From Sesamum alatum (lineage: Eukaryota; Streptophyta; Magnoliopsida; Lamiales; Pedaliaceae), in assembly GCA_034509735.1 (NCBI GenBank), contig JACGWO010000003.1, positions 9,114,001 through 9,178,000 on the forward strand: a stretch of DNA of 64,000 nucleotides, read 5' to 3'. Below are positions 25,047 through 38,144 of the stretch, piece by piece (within the stretch, counting starts at the first letter, position 1; the number at the start of each line of letters is the position of its first letter). The notes below the pieces were generated by a model, which was given only the letters and a program-made list of their open reading frames with translations, did not search any database and had not been told where the DNA came from. The position numbers and the translations under genes are program-made.

Positions 25047-25168
25047 AAAGCCACATCAGGTCTAGTGCACTAGACAACGTACTGAATGTTGCCTACGGTC
25101 GAAGCGAGGGGATGTCCCACATCCGTTTAAGCTCCTCATCAGTCTAAGGAGATTGTTTCTTGGACAGC

Positions 25169-27001
25169 TTAATTCCATGCCTTATAGGATAGAATCCTCG
25201 TTTTTGAGTTCTCCATCTGGAATCTCTTTAAGACCTTCTCAGTATACGAGGATTGGATCATTCCTAATATCCTTCTAGATCTATCCTTGTAGATCTTGAT
25301 GACAAGGATGTAAGATGCCTCACCCATATTCTTTACGGAAATTTGAGTGGACAACCAAGCTTTAGTGCCACCCAACATCTTACCATCATTCGCAATGGAC
25401 AAGATGTCATCCACGTAAAGCATAAGCTATGCAACTGAGCTCCCACTGACCTTCTTGTATACACAAGGGTCAAACTCATTCTTGATGAAATCATATCCAT
25501 GTATGACTTCATCAAAAACGTATGTTCCAGTTTCAGAAAGCTTGTTTGAGGCCATAGATGGATCTTTGGAGACAACAGGCTTTCTACTCTTCTCCAACAG
25601 ATGTGAAACCCTCTGGTTGATCCATATAGATCTCTCCCTCAATGAAACCGTTAAGGAAGGTCATTTTCACATCCATCTGCCATATTTTATAATCATACCA
25701 TGTTGCTATGTCAAACAGTATATAGATGGACTTAGCCATTGCTATAGGCGGGTAGGTGACCTCAAAGTCGATCCCGGGTTGGTGAGTATAACCTTTCGCC
25801 ACAAGCCTAGCCTTGAAGGTTGTAACCTCCCCTTTAGCTCCAAGCTTATGTTTGTAGACCAATTTTACACCAACGGGCTTAACGCCTTTGGGTGGACTAC
25901 TAGGGTCCAAATCTGGTTTGAACCCATTGAGTCTATTTCGAATTTCATGGTCTCAAGCCATTTATCCGAATCGATGACCAACATGCTTCTCCGTGTGTCT
26001 TTGGATCATTATCCAATTGACCGCTCAGGCCCAGAAATCCATATCTATCCAGTGGTTAGGACAATCTAGTCGACCTACGAAGGACTGGAACATCATCAAT
26101 GGGAATAATAGATGTAGACGACGTTGGTACTGTCTCATGAGATACCTCACTTGATTCCTCAAGGAGTATCTCATCGCGTCGTCTATCCGATGAGAACCAT
26201 TTTCTAGAATACTACGTTCCTTGATACAAAGATCTTTTTCTCAGAGGGATCATAGAAATAATACCCATAGTTTCTTTTGGATATCCAACAAACTTGCATA
26301 AACTAGACCTCGAGTCCAGTTTATTTCCCACTAATCTATTGATGTATGCGGGACTATCCCATACTTTCAAGTATTTATAAGAGGCAGGTTTTCCATGCCA
26401 TATCTCATATAGCATTAGGGATATCTTCTTAGATAGCACCATGTTCAAAAGTATGACCGCCATCTCGAGAGCGTATCCTCAGAAGGACAGGGGCAGTTGG
26501 GTAAAACTCATCATGGATTGAACAATGTCCACTAGGGTCCTATTCCTCCTCTCGGACACACCTTTCAACTGTGGTGTCGCAGGAGGAGTTCATTGAGAGA
26601 GAATCCTATTCTCTTTTAGGTAATCAAGGAATTCACACTTAAGTATGCTTCCTCGGTCTGACTGAAGAGCCTTAATCTTTTGACCGTTTGGTTATAAACT
26701 TCAAGTCTGTATTCCTTAAACCTTCCAAAGGCTTCAGACTTGTACCTCATCAAGTAAACATAATCATACCGTGAGTGATCATCGGTAAAGGTTATGAAGT
26801 ATGAGTACCCACCTTTGGCCTGAGTATTAGTTGTTCACAAACGTCTATATGGATCAATAGACCATTAGCTAGCGTGCTTTGTCCAACAAAAGGTTTCTTG
26901 GTCATCTTTTCCTTTAGACAGGACTTGCAAGTTGGTAGGTTGTCCAACTCTTTGAGTCCACCACCTTTTACTTCGAGATATGATCTATCCTCGCATGTCA
27001 T
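25169..27001 (-). pseudogene. copia pol remnant (integrase and reverse transcriptase)
   Basis: Integrase and reverse transcriptase pieces lie in several frames. Recognisable are VGYPKET (near 26270), then the RT opening with VKPVGVKLVYKHKL, ARLVAKGYTHQPGIDFEVTY, IWQMDVKMTFLNGF and the catalytic box LYVDDILSIAND (25420-25380), which is intact here. There are frameshifts between blocks. Integrase residues are mostly lost. The protein would have copied the retrotransposon RNA and inserted the DNA; it cannot be made from this copy. Confidence 0.85.
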
Positions 27002-27202
27002 ATCTATGCGTTATCTTGATTATCATGTTTTTTATTGTGTTCAGCAGTCATAATCTCATTACACTGTTGAGGTATGTACAAACCATTTCTAATGTACCAA
27101 GCAAATGAGAAACACCATCATTGATAATATAAAAACTATTATTATTGATGGTGAAGGCATACCCCTCTTTTTCCAAGACGGGGATGGAAATAATATTTTC
27201 AA

Positions 27203-28310
27203 TCATGCTGGGTACATAAAAAAATCATAAAGTACAACCCTAACATGATGACTAATGGCTAACTCTATTGATCCTACAACCTCCACAGCAACGGTCTTGC
27301 CTTCTGCTTCTACTAACCTTAGGATCATTTCATCCTTGGTTAGCCTTCTGCTTCTTTGCAGCACCCGCAAATTATTACAGATCTGAGTACCACACCGAGT
27401 ATCCAATACCCAAGAAACAAAATTAGTTATCATTTTTGCTTTAACCACAAACATACCTTGGTTGGAGAGGAGTTGTGGGTACTCCCTCTTCTAATGCCCC
27501 TTTCCTAAGTAATTAATGCATACATCGATTTCCATCGTCCGCTGGGAACCATGGGCCTTCCCTTTCCCTTTACCCATCCCCACTGGGCAATTGGGGTTCT
27601 AGGAGCGCATCAGTGGCTGCAACAACCTTTCCTTTTTTTTTTTTCTTCCTCTTCCAACGTCCGGCCCTCAATCCATTCACCATGGAGGTTGAAGCCTCTC
27701 CTATCAATACCGACACCGCAAACTTGCGGGTCATTGCCTTGTATTGGGACAACATATTTACTTGTGAATGGACTTATCAACTCCATTCATGTTATAGTTA
27801 AGAATAAATGGGTCAAAGGATGGAGGAAGCGACTGAAGGATCACGTCAGTGTGCTTGTCATTATCAAGCCCAGCTTTGAAGTCTTCGAGCTTCTCCACTA
27901 GGGGTAGCATCTTTACCCCATGACTTTGTACAGAGGACTCTCAGTAAGCTTGTTCCCAAAGAATGCTTTTGTGGGTATATCTAATATGCCTATTCGGAAC
28001 CACATAAACATCTTTCATGCAGAGCATTATGGAGAAGAGTCGTCCGGTCTATCATATTACTTCTGGATGTCGATAGACATTGAAGCCAATATGATACTCG
28101 GATCTTTTGATTGTCCTCAAGCCATTTGTCGAATATTACATGTTCTTTAGGAAAGGATCCTTCCAATAAGAGCCTCGGGAGTGACTTGTCCAAGATATAG
28201 CCCAGGTTCTTGAAATCGAGGACAATCCTCAGATTTCGCAGCTAGCCATTGTAGTTTATACCATTGAATTTGTTAGTCTCCAGAATCATATTTAAAGGAT
28301 TTTTAGACGT
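27203..28310 (-). pseudogene. copia gag-protease remnant
   Basis: Reading downward from 28310, the gag opening matches the other element (SKNPL..ILETNKF) but the start codon is ACG instead of ATG. Broken frames follow, with a piece rich in KRKKKKKG near 27640 where the nucleocapsid lies, and WVLDTRCGTQICNNL near 27410, the protease active-site region, in which the usual DTG is DTR. Several stops and frameshifts separate these blocks. Confidence 0.8.
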
Positions 28311-28900
28311 ATCTACATTTAAGAAATGTAAAGCGGAAGTCAACAAAGGATGGTAGTATTATAGTGTAGAGAGGTTATAGAAGGTTTGAGAGATATGTGG
28401 AAGTTGCCTTATGGCTTAGAAGACTATGTCTTCCTTCCACATCTCAAACAATCATTCCAACTCTAGCACAACACGATGCATGAAGATTTTTCTCTCTTGT
28501 CTCTAGGAATTTTTAGCCATGTCAGGCTTAGCCAACTTTTCCTTTCACCTACCTTGTGTTCTTCTTAGTTTAGAACTAAGTGAAGAACAAAGGAAGATCG
28601 AAATACACTAATCAATAGTGTGATTTCGATTTCCTCTTCCATGGATTCATTCCTTGTTAGCACGAGGATGAATCTCTTGATTCCGGTATGGTGTGGACGC
28701 ATTTAGAGGGTCTCTACGTTAGGGCCTCGCGTGGATGAACATCGGGAGGAGATCAACGTGTGTAGCAGATTTGGGTAGCAGTAGCTTCCTCATCGCTAGT
28801 CCATCGTGGGCTTAATATTTTAACTTCATATCAGGCCTGAACCATCAACCAAATTATTCCTCAACTATCGCCTCCATGACTCATGATACAGGGAAATAGT
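28311..28900. other. Mosaic of retrotransposon leader and LTR scraps
   Basis: Upstream of the decayed gag lies short leader-like sequence. The part at about 28590-28790 resembles the last portion of a plus-oriented LTR (ACTAATCAATAGTGTG, GGTATGGTGTGGAC, TTAGAGG). The end (CCATGACTCATGATACAGGG) resembles leader sequence near 57585. No intact element or gene is present. Confidence 0.5.
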
Positions 28901-31900
28901 TGTTAGAATAGGTGACCAGAAAGCCAATTAAATTAGCGGTTTTGGGGGTACTATTTAACAATCTTTATTGAAGTAGTATTGACTTGATGAATATAGTAAG
29001 TATTCATCCATGACACTATGTGTTTGTTGTGCTTATTGATTATGTTAAACGATGTATTAACGTCACAATAAATACCTACAGACCAATTGGATAACCTATG
29101 TGAAAGAAACGGATACGGTCCGGGAATGGAACGGAACGGAAGCGTAAAAAGTGTAATTACAGGCATAATTTAAATGGATTCAAAGGGTGTTCCCTTTGAA
29201 GATCCCGGGCATTTGGTGTATGTCAAAGCATAAATAACAAAGCAAAATATGTTGGACATGTGGCTAAAGGATTAAAAGAAAAAAGGTACATGTAACGTAA
29301 ACAAAAACTAATCTTATGTTTGTTGCACGTAGAACTGTTCTAGCTTTGTTCCCTTTTCATTTCCTTGTTCCGTTCACTTGAGAGTCCACGTAGAAATCTT
29401 GTAAGTATTTTCCACACTACACTAAGGATATAGTCCTCTAAACTATTGCTAGATAGTAGTAGATGAATGAAAAAGAAAACAATTCCAAAGCAACAGCTAG
29501 ATAGTAGTAGATGAATGAAAAAGAAAACAATTCCAAAGCAATACTATCAATTAGTGATCTTTAGAATGTTTTAAGTTCTTTCCTTTCCAAAAGAAATTAA
29601 CACTTAGAGAGAGTTTTCAGAGGTGTATTTGGCTAAAATCTCCAGCAAATTATGAAGCAAGTGTATGTATTTTTGTGTAGTATATTTTTATGTATAAGTA
29701 GAAATTTGAATTAAAAATTCAACCTCCATCAATTAACCTCCATGGCTAACTTCCACGTACACACTATTATAGCACAAGTATTACCCATGATGACACATGG
29801 GGAACCACCTCCACATGCACTCCACATGGCCTATACACACTAGGAGAAAGCTCCAAATTCTTCTACAACTTTCTGCAACTTGTATAAGATGTGGACTTGA
29901 ATTCCATGCTTTTGGACATTTATTTAATCTAATTAAATTTAAGTCCAAACATGAATAATTGGGCATTAATTAATCTAATTAATCTCAATCCAATTGAAGC
30001 CCAATAGTTTATTTAATCCAATTAAATAAACATAAGTCCAAATCAAGAATACTTGATCCAATCAATTATTCTAGCCAAAACCCGATAAATTAATCCAATT
30101 AATTTAAAGGTTCTTAGTCCAAAATTAACTAAGGTTTTGATAAATTAATCTAATTAATTTAAAGATTTTTTATCCAAAATTAGCTAATCTAATTAATTAA
30201 TCTTGGACCATCCATCAAATGAATTTCCCAATAAATGATCTAATTATTTATTTTCTCTCTTGAATAAATTTAATCCAATTATATTTATTCACTTCTTCTA
30301 GAATTAATTCCAAATTAATTCCACCAAATCCAAAGTGATTTGTGTGTGACTCATTAGGTTAACTCTCAACTAGACTTGGGCTTGTGTCCAACATAATTGG
30401 TCAATTAAATCCAATTTAATTAACTATTTTTCAATTAACCATTAATCGGAAAAACGCCCGTCACCATGGTTTGCCCTCTAGCAACAGTCCATGCCAATAG
30501 AGACTAGGTGAATGTTGGCATGAACATTTAGGCTCCCAAGTTCCATACGAGTATGGTCCATCGTTCATCAGTCTCTCGGTCTAAGTCTAGGGCATGGAAT
30601 TGGGCGTCGGTTTCCATCCTGGACTCGATAACTATGCTAAATAACTCGAGACACATTTGCTCTATTGATCGATGTAGGAAACCATTTCCTACTCGACCAA
30701 TTGTTGTAGCTACAGACTCAAAGAGCTTAAACTATCTCAGAGCGCATAGGAGACTCGACTGTCATATACTGACAGGTGATGGATCATCTCTTGAAATCCA
30801 CCATCATCATTACATATTCTAACTGCACTGGATAAGGCTTATAATGAACGTCTTGCCAGGTACTAGATATAGCTATCATATGCATGTGACTGCCATGATT
30901 CCTCAAGTCCGAGGACTAATCTCGTACTCTCAGAGCCGGAAATTTCAATCATACCGACCAAGCCTCCAAGGCTTCCATATGATGATTCCCGCGAGTCAGT
31001 TCAGTCAGCTAACCCTTGTCAACTAACCCACTAATATTGCATAGTCGTCCAACGTCTGGCGCTGATGAAACATGGCACTCATACAATGAATGCAATCCTT
31101 AGTGAAAGTCTCTATAGGACCCTCAATGCCCTGTCTCGAGGTCCTCGACTTGGAACATTTCAGACCAACCCTCAGAAGTTGGTTTCATAGTTGTCATCCA
31201 ATGTACAACCCAACTACATGGGTTATCCAATTCATTTGTGGGCATTTATTGTGACATTAAAACGCCGTTTAACGTAATTAGTAAGCACAACAAAGACACA
31301 GTGCCCAGGATGAATACTTACTATATTCATCAAGTCAATATTACTTTAATAAAGATTGCTAAATAGTACCTGAAACCGCCAATCCAATTGGCTTTCTGGT
31401 CACCTATTATAACACCATGAGGGTTGGTCTAAAATGTTCCAAGTCGAGAGCCTTGAGACAGGGCATCGACGGTCCTATAGAGACTTGCACTAAGGATTGC
31501 ATTCATTGGGTCAGTGTCGTGTTTCATTGACGACAGACGTTGGACGTCTATACAATATTAGCGGGTTAGTTGACAAGGGTGTCAGCTGACTGAACTGACT
31601 CGCGAGAATCATCATATGGAGCCTTGAAGGCTTGGTCGGTATGACTGGAATTCCCGACTCCAATAGTACGAGATTAGTCCTCGGACTTGAAAAATCATGG
31701 CAATCAGATGCATATGATGATCGTATTTAGGATCTGGCAAGAGATGTACGTATCTGGGATACATTTGTCATAATCCTTATCCAGTGCAGTCGGAATATGT
31801 ATTCAGGATGGTGGATTCCAAAATAAGATCCATCACCTGTTAGTATATGACAGTTGAGTCTCCTATGTGCTATGAGACAATTTAAGCTCTTTGAGTCTGT

Positions 31901-33404
31901 GGCACAACGATTGGTCGAGTAGGGAATGGTTTCGTACGTCAATCAATAGGGCAAACGTGTCTCGAGTTATTGAGCATAGTTGTGTAGTCCAGGATGGGAA
32001 CCGACGCCCAATTCCATGCCCTAGACTTAGACCAGGAGACAGATGATGGAAGGACCATACTCGTATGAAACTCGGGAACCTAAATGTTCACACCAACATT
32101 CACCTAGTCTTTGGTGCCATGGAACGTTGCTAGACGGCCACCCATGCTGACGGGCATTTTTGGATTAATGGTTAATTAAAAAATAATTAATTAAATTGCA
32201 TTTAATTGACCAATTGTGTTGGACACAAGCTCAAGTCTAGCTGACGGGGAACCTAAAGAGTCAGACACAAATTACTAAGGAATTGTTAGAATTAATTTGG
32301 AATTAATTCTAGAAGAACGAATTGGTTTAATTGGATTAAATTAATTCAAGGAGAAAATAAATAATCGAATCATTTATTGAGAAATCCATTTGATGGACGG
32401 TCCAAGAATTAATTGTTTGAATTAGTTGGTTCTTAGGCTTAGACCTTTAAATTAATTGGATTAATATATTGGGTTTGAATTAATTAATTGATTGGATCAA
32501 TTAATTAGAGTTTGGACTAATATTTGTTTAATTGGATTAAATAAACTTCTGGGCTTCAATTGGATTGAGATTAATTAGATTAATTAATGCCAAATGGACT
32601 TTGTTTGGACTTAATTAAATTAGATTAAATCAAGGTCCAAAAATAGTAGTCCAAGTCCATGGAAAAATGCAAGTTATAGCAAGTGAAGGAGGAATTAAAA
32701 TCCTCCATATGTGAAGCACATGTGACCAACCATTATGTGATTTTATGGGTGGTTTATTTGCTATAATGGTGCATGGTTATGTAGATAGTGGTGTGTGTAT
32801 GTAGATTATTTTGGAAGTTGACAAAAGAAGTTTAATATTGAATCCTACAATTCTATATACACAAAACTATTCACATAACTTGGATACATGAGCTTGCACA
32901 TTTTTTTCCATTAAAATAACTCTCCAAAATATCTGAAAAACTCTCTTTTTGTGTTCATACCTTTTGGGAAGGATTGAACTAAAAACATTCCAAAAGCACT
33001 AATCAATAGTGTTCATTTTGAGTTGTTTAATTCTTCTTTTCTCTACTTCTATCTAGCTATAGACTAGAGGATATACATTTCATTGTATGGTGTGGACAAA
33101 TTAGAGGAATTCTTATTTGGATTCTCAAGTGAATGGAAGGAGAAATGAAAAACACGAGGAAACAACGCTAGTACCGGTTGTATGTGTTGCAAACAAACAG
33201 TTGGTTCCTTTTTACATTTATGCACCTTTTGTTTTCATCCTTTAGCCACATGTCCAGTATGTTTATTTTATGTTATTATGCTCTTGACAAACACCAAACG
33301 GCCGGTAACTTTAAAGGGAACACTCCTTTGAACCCATTTAAATTATGCCTTAAATTACGCAATTTACGCTTCAGTTGCGTTCCCGGGTCGTACTGATTCT
33401 TTCA
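28901..33404 (+). mobile_element. 5' LTR of a plus-oriented copia element (copy G), split by solo LTR F
   Basis: Starts TGTTAGAATAGGTGACC at 28901, is interrupted at 29100/31415, and ends TTTCA at 33404, followed after one base by a primer-binding site. Excluding the insert it is about 2.2 kb, near full length apart from a gap of roughly 40 bp at the insertion point relative to related LTRs. It is the only LTR in the window whose sense strand is plus. Its 3' partner is absent. Confidence 0.85.
29101..31414 (-). mobile_element. Solo LTR (copy F) nested in LTR G
   Basis: A 2,314-bp LTR in opposite orientation to its host, from TGAAAGAAACGGATACGG to CACCTATTATAACA on the plus strand. Flanks are CTATG (29096-29100) and CCATG (31415-31419), a 5-bp duplication with one difference. 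It contains a direct duplication of about 55 bp at 29445-29541 (AGTAGTAGATGAATGAAAAA twice). Because it is inverted relative to LTR G, it and 31415-33404 form a long palindrome. Confidence 0.85.
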
Positions 33405-34582
33405 GTGGTATCAAAGCCCGATTCACTGTTGTGGCTTTAGAATTTATATGTTAATATGTGTTAAGCATGAGGAACATGTTTAAATTACCTTTTGGAAAGC
33501 ATGTTTATGACTTTGAAGCATGATTATTTGCTTAGAAAATATGTGTTAGTTTTGCTTTTAAAATTATGGATATCCATGCATTTTTTAGAATTGGATTTTC
33601 TGTATATGCATGTTTATGAAGCTTAAAAAAAATAGTTGAAACAACATGCAACAGCCGGCCGGCAGGCGCCCAGGTGCGCGCGTCGGCAGCGGACACGCTG
33701 CTACGCGGGCGCTGGTCGTCCGCGCGCACGGCCATCTGGGACTGCCGGTAGGCAACACTGTTTTGTGCCTTTTTTGTTGTTTCTCCGGAAAGTTGAATTT
33801 TCTTGATTTCTGCTAGTTTTCTGAAATTATTAATTTGCGACATTATAATTTTCAGTTAAATTGGATTTTTCTAAAATTATTTTTATTCCTTAGACTATTT
33901 TGGAAATGGTTTCCTAACAAAAAAAAAATATTTTGTACATTGGATGTATAGTTTTAATTGAATTATTCATATGGTATTAATATGGTTTAATTCCATTATT
34001 AATATGGTATAAATATGGTTTAATTGCATTTTTAATTGCATTATTAATATGATTTAATTGCATTATTAATATGGTATTAATATGTTTTGTACATTGGATG
34101 TATAATCCTAAAATGTTTTAATTGCATTATTAATATGGTATTTTCTGCATTTTAATTCTGTTTATGGCTTTAGATATTGGACATCTATTTATAAATGCAT
34201 GGGATGTATTTATATGTTGGCATGTTTATATTTGATATAAATGTGTTATATTGTTGTTTATTGGATAAACATTGAGGATGATCACTATGCCCCTTGTCCT
34301 ATGTATGGTTTATTTTATGTTGGATGAGGCCTTCGTGTCTCTTTGTTTTATTCATTCTATCATTTTTAGTCTTATAATAATAAGGCTTTCTTCCTCTCTT
34401 TAATGTATTCCCCCCAACTTATGATTGGGGTTTCTTTTTAAATATAATGAGTGTAGATTAGCATGTCAGCTTTTATTTATTTTTGAAAATAAATGTAAGC
34501 TTCCATGGAGATGAAGGCACAAAAGAGGTTCGTTGGACGGAGCACATGAGGGAAGGCCCAAGAAGAACAAAGGAGGATATAC
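33405..34582 (+). other. Internal leader of the plus-oriented copia element G, truncated
   Basis: Untranslated leader following the PBS. It includes a GC-rich patch (about 33650-33755) and a CCATGGAGATGAAGG block near 34503 that corresponds to leader sequence near 58150 in the larger element. It breaks off at 34582 where the next LTR begins. No gag or pol follows, so no coding region of element G survives. Confidence 0.75.
33406..33417 (+). promoter_or_regulatory. Primer-binding site for initiator tRNA-Met
   Basis: TGGTATCAAAGC lies one base after the end of LTR G. The family-typical site complementary to the 3' end of plant initiator tRNA-Met is TGGTATCAGAGC, so this copy has one change. 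Confidence 0.85.
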
Positions 34583-35152
34583 TAAAAGCCTAGGATAAGC
34601 GTGTGGATCGTCCTGGGAGGAGCGCGAATGCGGAAGCACGGTATAAAATAAATTGCAAAAATTTAATACATGCTCTAAACAAGAACTACACGTAAACGTT
34701 CAAGGGGTGTCCCTTGAACCTGCCGGGCATTCGGTGTATTTCATGAACAAAGCAACGAACGTAAAATCATGGAGGCTGTAGGGTGGTAAAAATGAAGTAA
34801 CAAAATGAAAAACCCTACCCGGTTGTTGTTTTGTCTTCGAGCCGCTACTTGCATTGTTCCCCGTTTTGCTCCAAGATCTCGAATTGAGACCCTCTAAACT
34901 GTACACACAATCTGTCCACGTATCTTGATCCTCGTGCTAGCGAAAAACCAAGTGTATATTATTTGGAGAGGATGGATCGATCAAGCGTATGAATTAACGT
35001 GATCAACCCTCCTTAGGTTCAATTGTATGAAACAAAGGAACCAAAATATTTTTTTGGGAAAGGGGAGAGTGGCTGAGAGGGAGAGATGTATGTGTGTGTG
35101 TGTGTGTGTTAAACTTTCATCATCCCTTCTAAAGTGAAGAGCTAGGTATATA

Positions 35153-38144
35153 TGAAACGTTTAGTGGATCGGCCCGGGAGATGAACGCGAATAGCGGAAG
35201 CGCGAAAGATATCATAATAAAAATTGCAAAGCATAATTAAATGAAATTTAAAGCATGCATCACATACATAAACGGATCAAGGGGTGTGCCCTTGATTCTT
35301 CCGGACGTTTGGTGTATCTCATGTTCAATAAAACACAACATGGAGGCCATAGAATTTGAACCGAAAACCATAATTAAAGAACCTACCCGGTTGTAGTTTT
35401 GTCTTCGTTTAGCTACATGCATTGTTCCCCATTTTGTACCAAGATCTCAAAGAAGAGACCCTCTAAATCATCTTACTCGCTACACCGGAAAGCGAAGAAC
35501 CCTTGTGCTAGCAAGAAATTATTTGGGGAGAAGAGACATCGATACACGCTATCAATTAACGCAATCGACGTCTCTTATGTTCTGGCTTGAATAAATCAAG
35601 AAGAACAAAGTAGAAATCTTGGAGAGTGAAGAAGAGGGATGGACGAATTCTAGGGAGAGAATTGTGAGATCAGAGTTGTAGAGATTAATAGGTGTATGTG
35701 TGTGTTTTTGAGTATTTATAGAAAATAGATTTTCATATTCCTACTCAACCTCTTCTAAAGAGGCACACTTGACTAGGATTTTGACCTAGTCAAATCCTAG
35801 TCAATATAGGCTTTGATTAAGTCAAATTAATCATGGCCCTTCATCTCATCAATCTCTATATCAAATCTTGTCCATCCATTTTGATGGGATTTATGGAATG
35901 GGCCTACTTAATTTTAAATTAAATAGTCCCATGGACTTTATATTAAATCCCATTTAATATACCAAGCCCATTAATTAATTCATGGAATGTGCCTATTTAA
36001 TTCTAAATTAAATAGTCCCATGGACTTTGTATTAAATCCTATTTAATATACCAAGCCCATTAATTAATTCACCTTTTTAATCTAATTAAAAGGGAAGCCC
36101 ATGCTTTATAAAATCAATAAATCTAATTTATGAACTCAAGCCCGATTATTCCAAATAATCCATCGAGGCTTAAATCTCCAAGAAGTATAATTTAATCCCA
36201 TTAAATTAAACCTTCTCACGGAATTAATTTCAAATTAATTCCCTTTCATTTGGTGTAGCGGGTGTGACTCTTTAAGTTCACCTAGACCTGTCAATGGGCG
36301 GGTAATATCCAAACTCGTATCATTACAATAGTTAATAACCATACCCAAAACCAATAGTTTTATATTAGACCCAGACCCGGATCCATACCCATTGAAATAA
36401 TTCTTTTAGGTATGGGTAGGGTCTAGACCCTAAAATACCCATGGTATAGGTATTGAACGGGTCAAATTTAAAATTCTTTAAATTTATAAATTTTTTTATA
36501 TATCAATCGACTCGATTTACTTGTCATGTAAAATTAGCTAAGCTCGACTAACATATGAAGATAAGATTTGTTTGAATTTGAATTGTAAAAACTCATTTAA
36601 TTAAAGTTGAACGCAATTTCAAATTGATAAAAAAATGTATTTCAAAGTTAAAGCCTATTTTCATACTTATTTTTTCTTACCGTTTTTTAATTTGTGTTCA
36701 TATCTCGAATCTATGTAGATTATGTAATTGATTAATAATGGCTAATATTTGAGCAAAGTCAAGATCATTATTTACATTTCAATTATCGATGTTCGATTTG
36801 CAAATGTTAAAAAATTGAATAGATTTTAATTTATTTTATCGATTGCAAATTCATGAAATATTTTTATTAAATTAATTTTGTAATATGTTTTGATGATATC
36901 ATTATAAAAAAAATGTGTATAATACTTTATAACTTTAACAAATTAACATAGGTAAGACCCATATTGGACCCAATTACTATGGGTATAGCATGGGTAAGAC
37001 CCAACGGGTATTATATGGGTAGGGTTTGGGTAGGGTCTATAAATAATACCTATGGGTATTTATTGGGTCCGGGTCCAGGTAGGGTAATGCCCGCCAGTTG
37101 ACAGGCCTAGGTTCACCTTTCTGCTAGACTTGGACCTACTTCTTGTTATTTCATAACCAAAGTAGTCCGTTACCATGGGTGGCCATCTAGCAACAGTCCA
37201 TGGCACTAGAGACTAGATGAATATTTGGTGTGAACATTTAGGCTCCGAATTACATGCAGGTACGGTCCTACCGTCGCTCGTTATGTACGGGTACGGTCCT
37301 ACTGTCGCCTATCTCCCGACCTTTAGTCTAGGGCATGGAATTAGGATGTCGGTTCCCATCCTTGACTTAGGCATCTATGCTTAATGCTTGAGATAGGTTT
37401 AACTCGACGTAGGAAATCATTTCCCACTCAATCAAGTGCTATGGACATAGACTTTGTGAGTCTAAACCATCTCAGAGTGCATAAGAGATCTCGCTGTCAC
37501 ATCCTTTGACAGGGGACAGAACCTATCTTGGAATCCACCGTCCTTACATACTCCGACTGCACTGGACAAGGCTTATGATGACCATGTCATATTACGCGGT
37601 CAAATCTCACCAGATCCAAGATACAACCTTAGTATGTAAGTGACTGCCATGATCCTGAAGTCCGAGGACTAATCCCGTACTATCGGAATCGGAAATACGA
37701 GTTATACCGACTAATGCCTGTGTGGCTTCCATATGACGATTCCCGCGAGTCACCTCAGTCAGCAGCCACCTAGTTGGCTGACCCACTAACGCTACATGGA
37801 CAAGCATCATCACTTGTCGATGAAATGCGACTGCAGATGCTTAGTGCAAGTCTCAAATGGATTCTCGATGCCCTGTCTCGAGATTTCTTGACTTGGATTA
37901 TTTCTGACCAATCCGAGAAACTGATTTCATGAACCTACCTCCAAGCGTAGTTCCAATTTCCCAAAATTTGATTTCAGTCTGTGGTCGTTTGTTGTGACAT
38001 CGAAACGATGCAAGCAGTAAGTACAACAAACTTATGCCTATGAATCGTTACTACATTCATTAACATAATATTATTTGTTCAAAGATTGACGAATGGTTCT
38101 CAGAACAGCCAATACCATTGACTTTCTGATCACCTATTCTAACA
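35153..38144 (-). mobile_element. Solo LTR (copy B) inside the 3' LTR of element A
   Basis: Begins TGAAACGTTTAGTGGATCGG and ends CACCTATTCTAACA, flanked by a perfect 5-bp duplication ATATA (35148-35152 and 38145-38149). It landed in the TATATA tract that corresponds to the probable promoter of the host LTR. Its 2,992 bp include the 827-bp hAT MITE and an 8-bp duplication, leaving about 2.16 kb of LTR. It carries the conserved hairpin at 37173-37203. Confidence 0.93.
36283..37109. mobile_element. hAT-type MITE inside solo LTR B
   Basis: Ends TAGACCTGTCAATGGGCGGG and, complemented, TAGGCCTGTCAACTGGCGGG match the terminal repeat style of plant hAT elements. The 8-bp flanks AGTTCACC (36275-36282) and GGTTCACC (37110-37117) differ at one base, as expected for a hAT target duplication. 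The interior is AT-rich with GGGTA/TACCC-rich subterminal blocks and has no ORF. Removing it restores a continuous LTR sequence. Confidence 0.9.

Larger units (their letters stand above)
25047..28310 (-). mobile_element. Decayed copia gag-pol body lacking RNase H and LTRs
   Basis: Minus-strand remnants follow copia order: gag (28310 downward), protease near 27400, integrase about 27000-26210, reverse transcriptase about 25910-25170. Homology to the larger element ends near 25047, just before RNase H would begin, so the 3' third and its LTR are missing. All reading frames are broken by many stops and frameshifts. It is older than the element at 34583-61305. Confidence 0.85.

Noticed and set aside
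25455..26069. A 204-codon plus-strand frame
   Set aside because: It is the antisense of the decayed copia reverse transcriptase; the real homology is on the minus strand. The same applies to 54185-54562 and 57158-57655.
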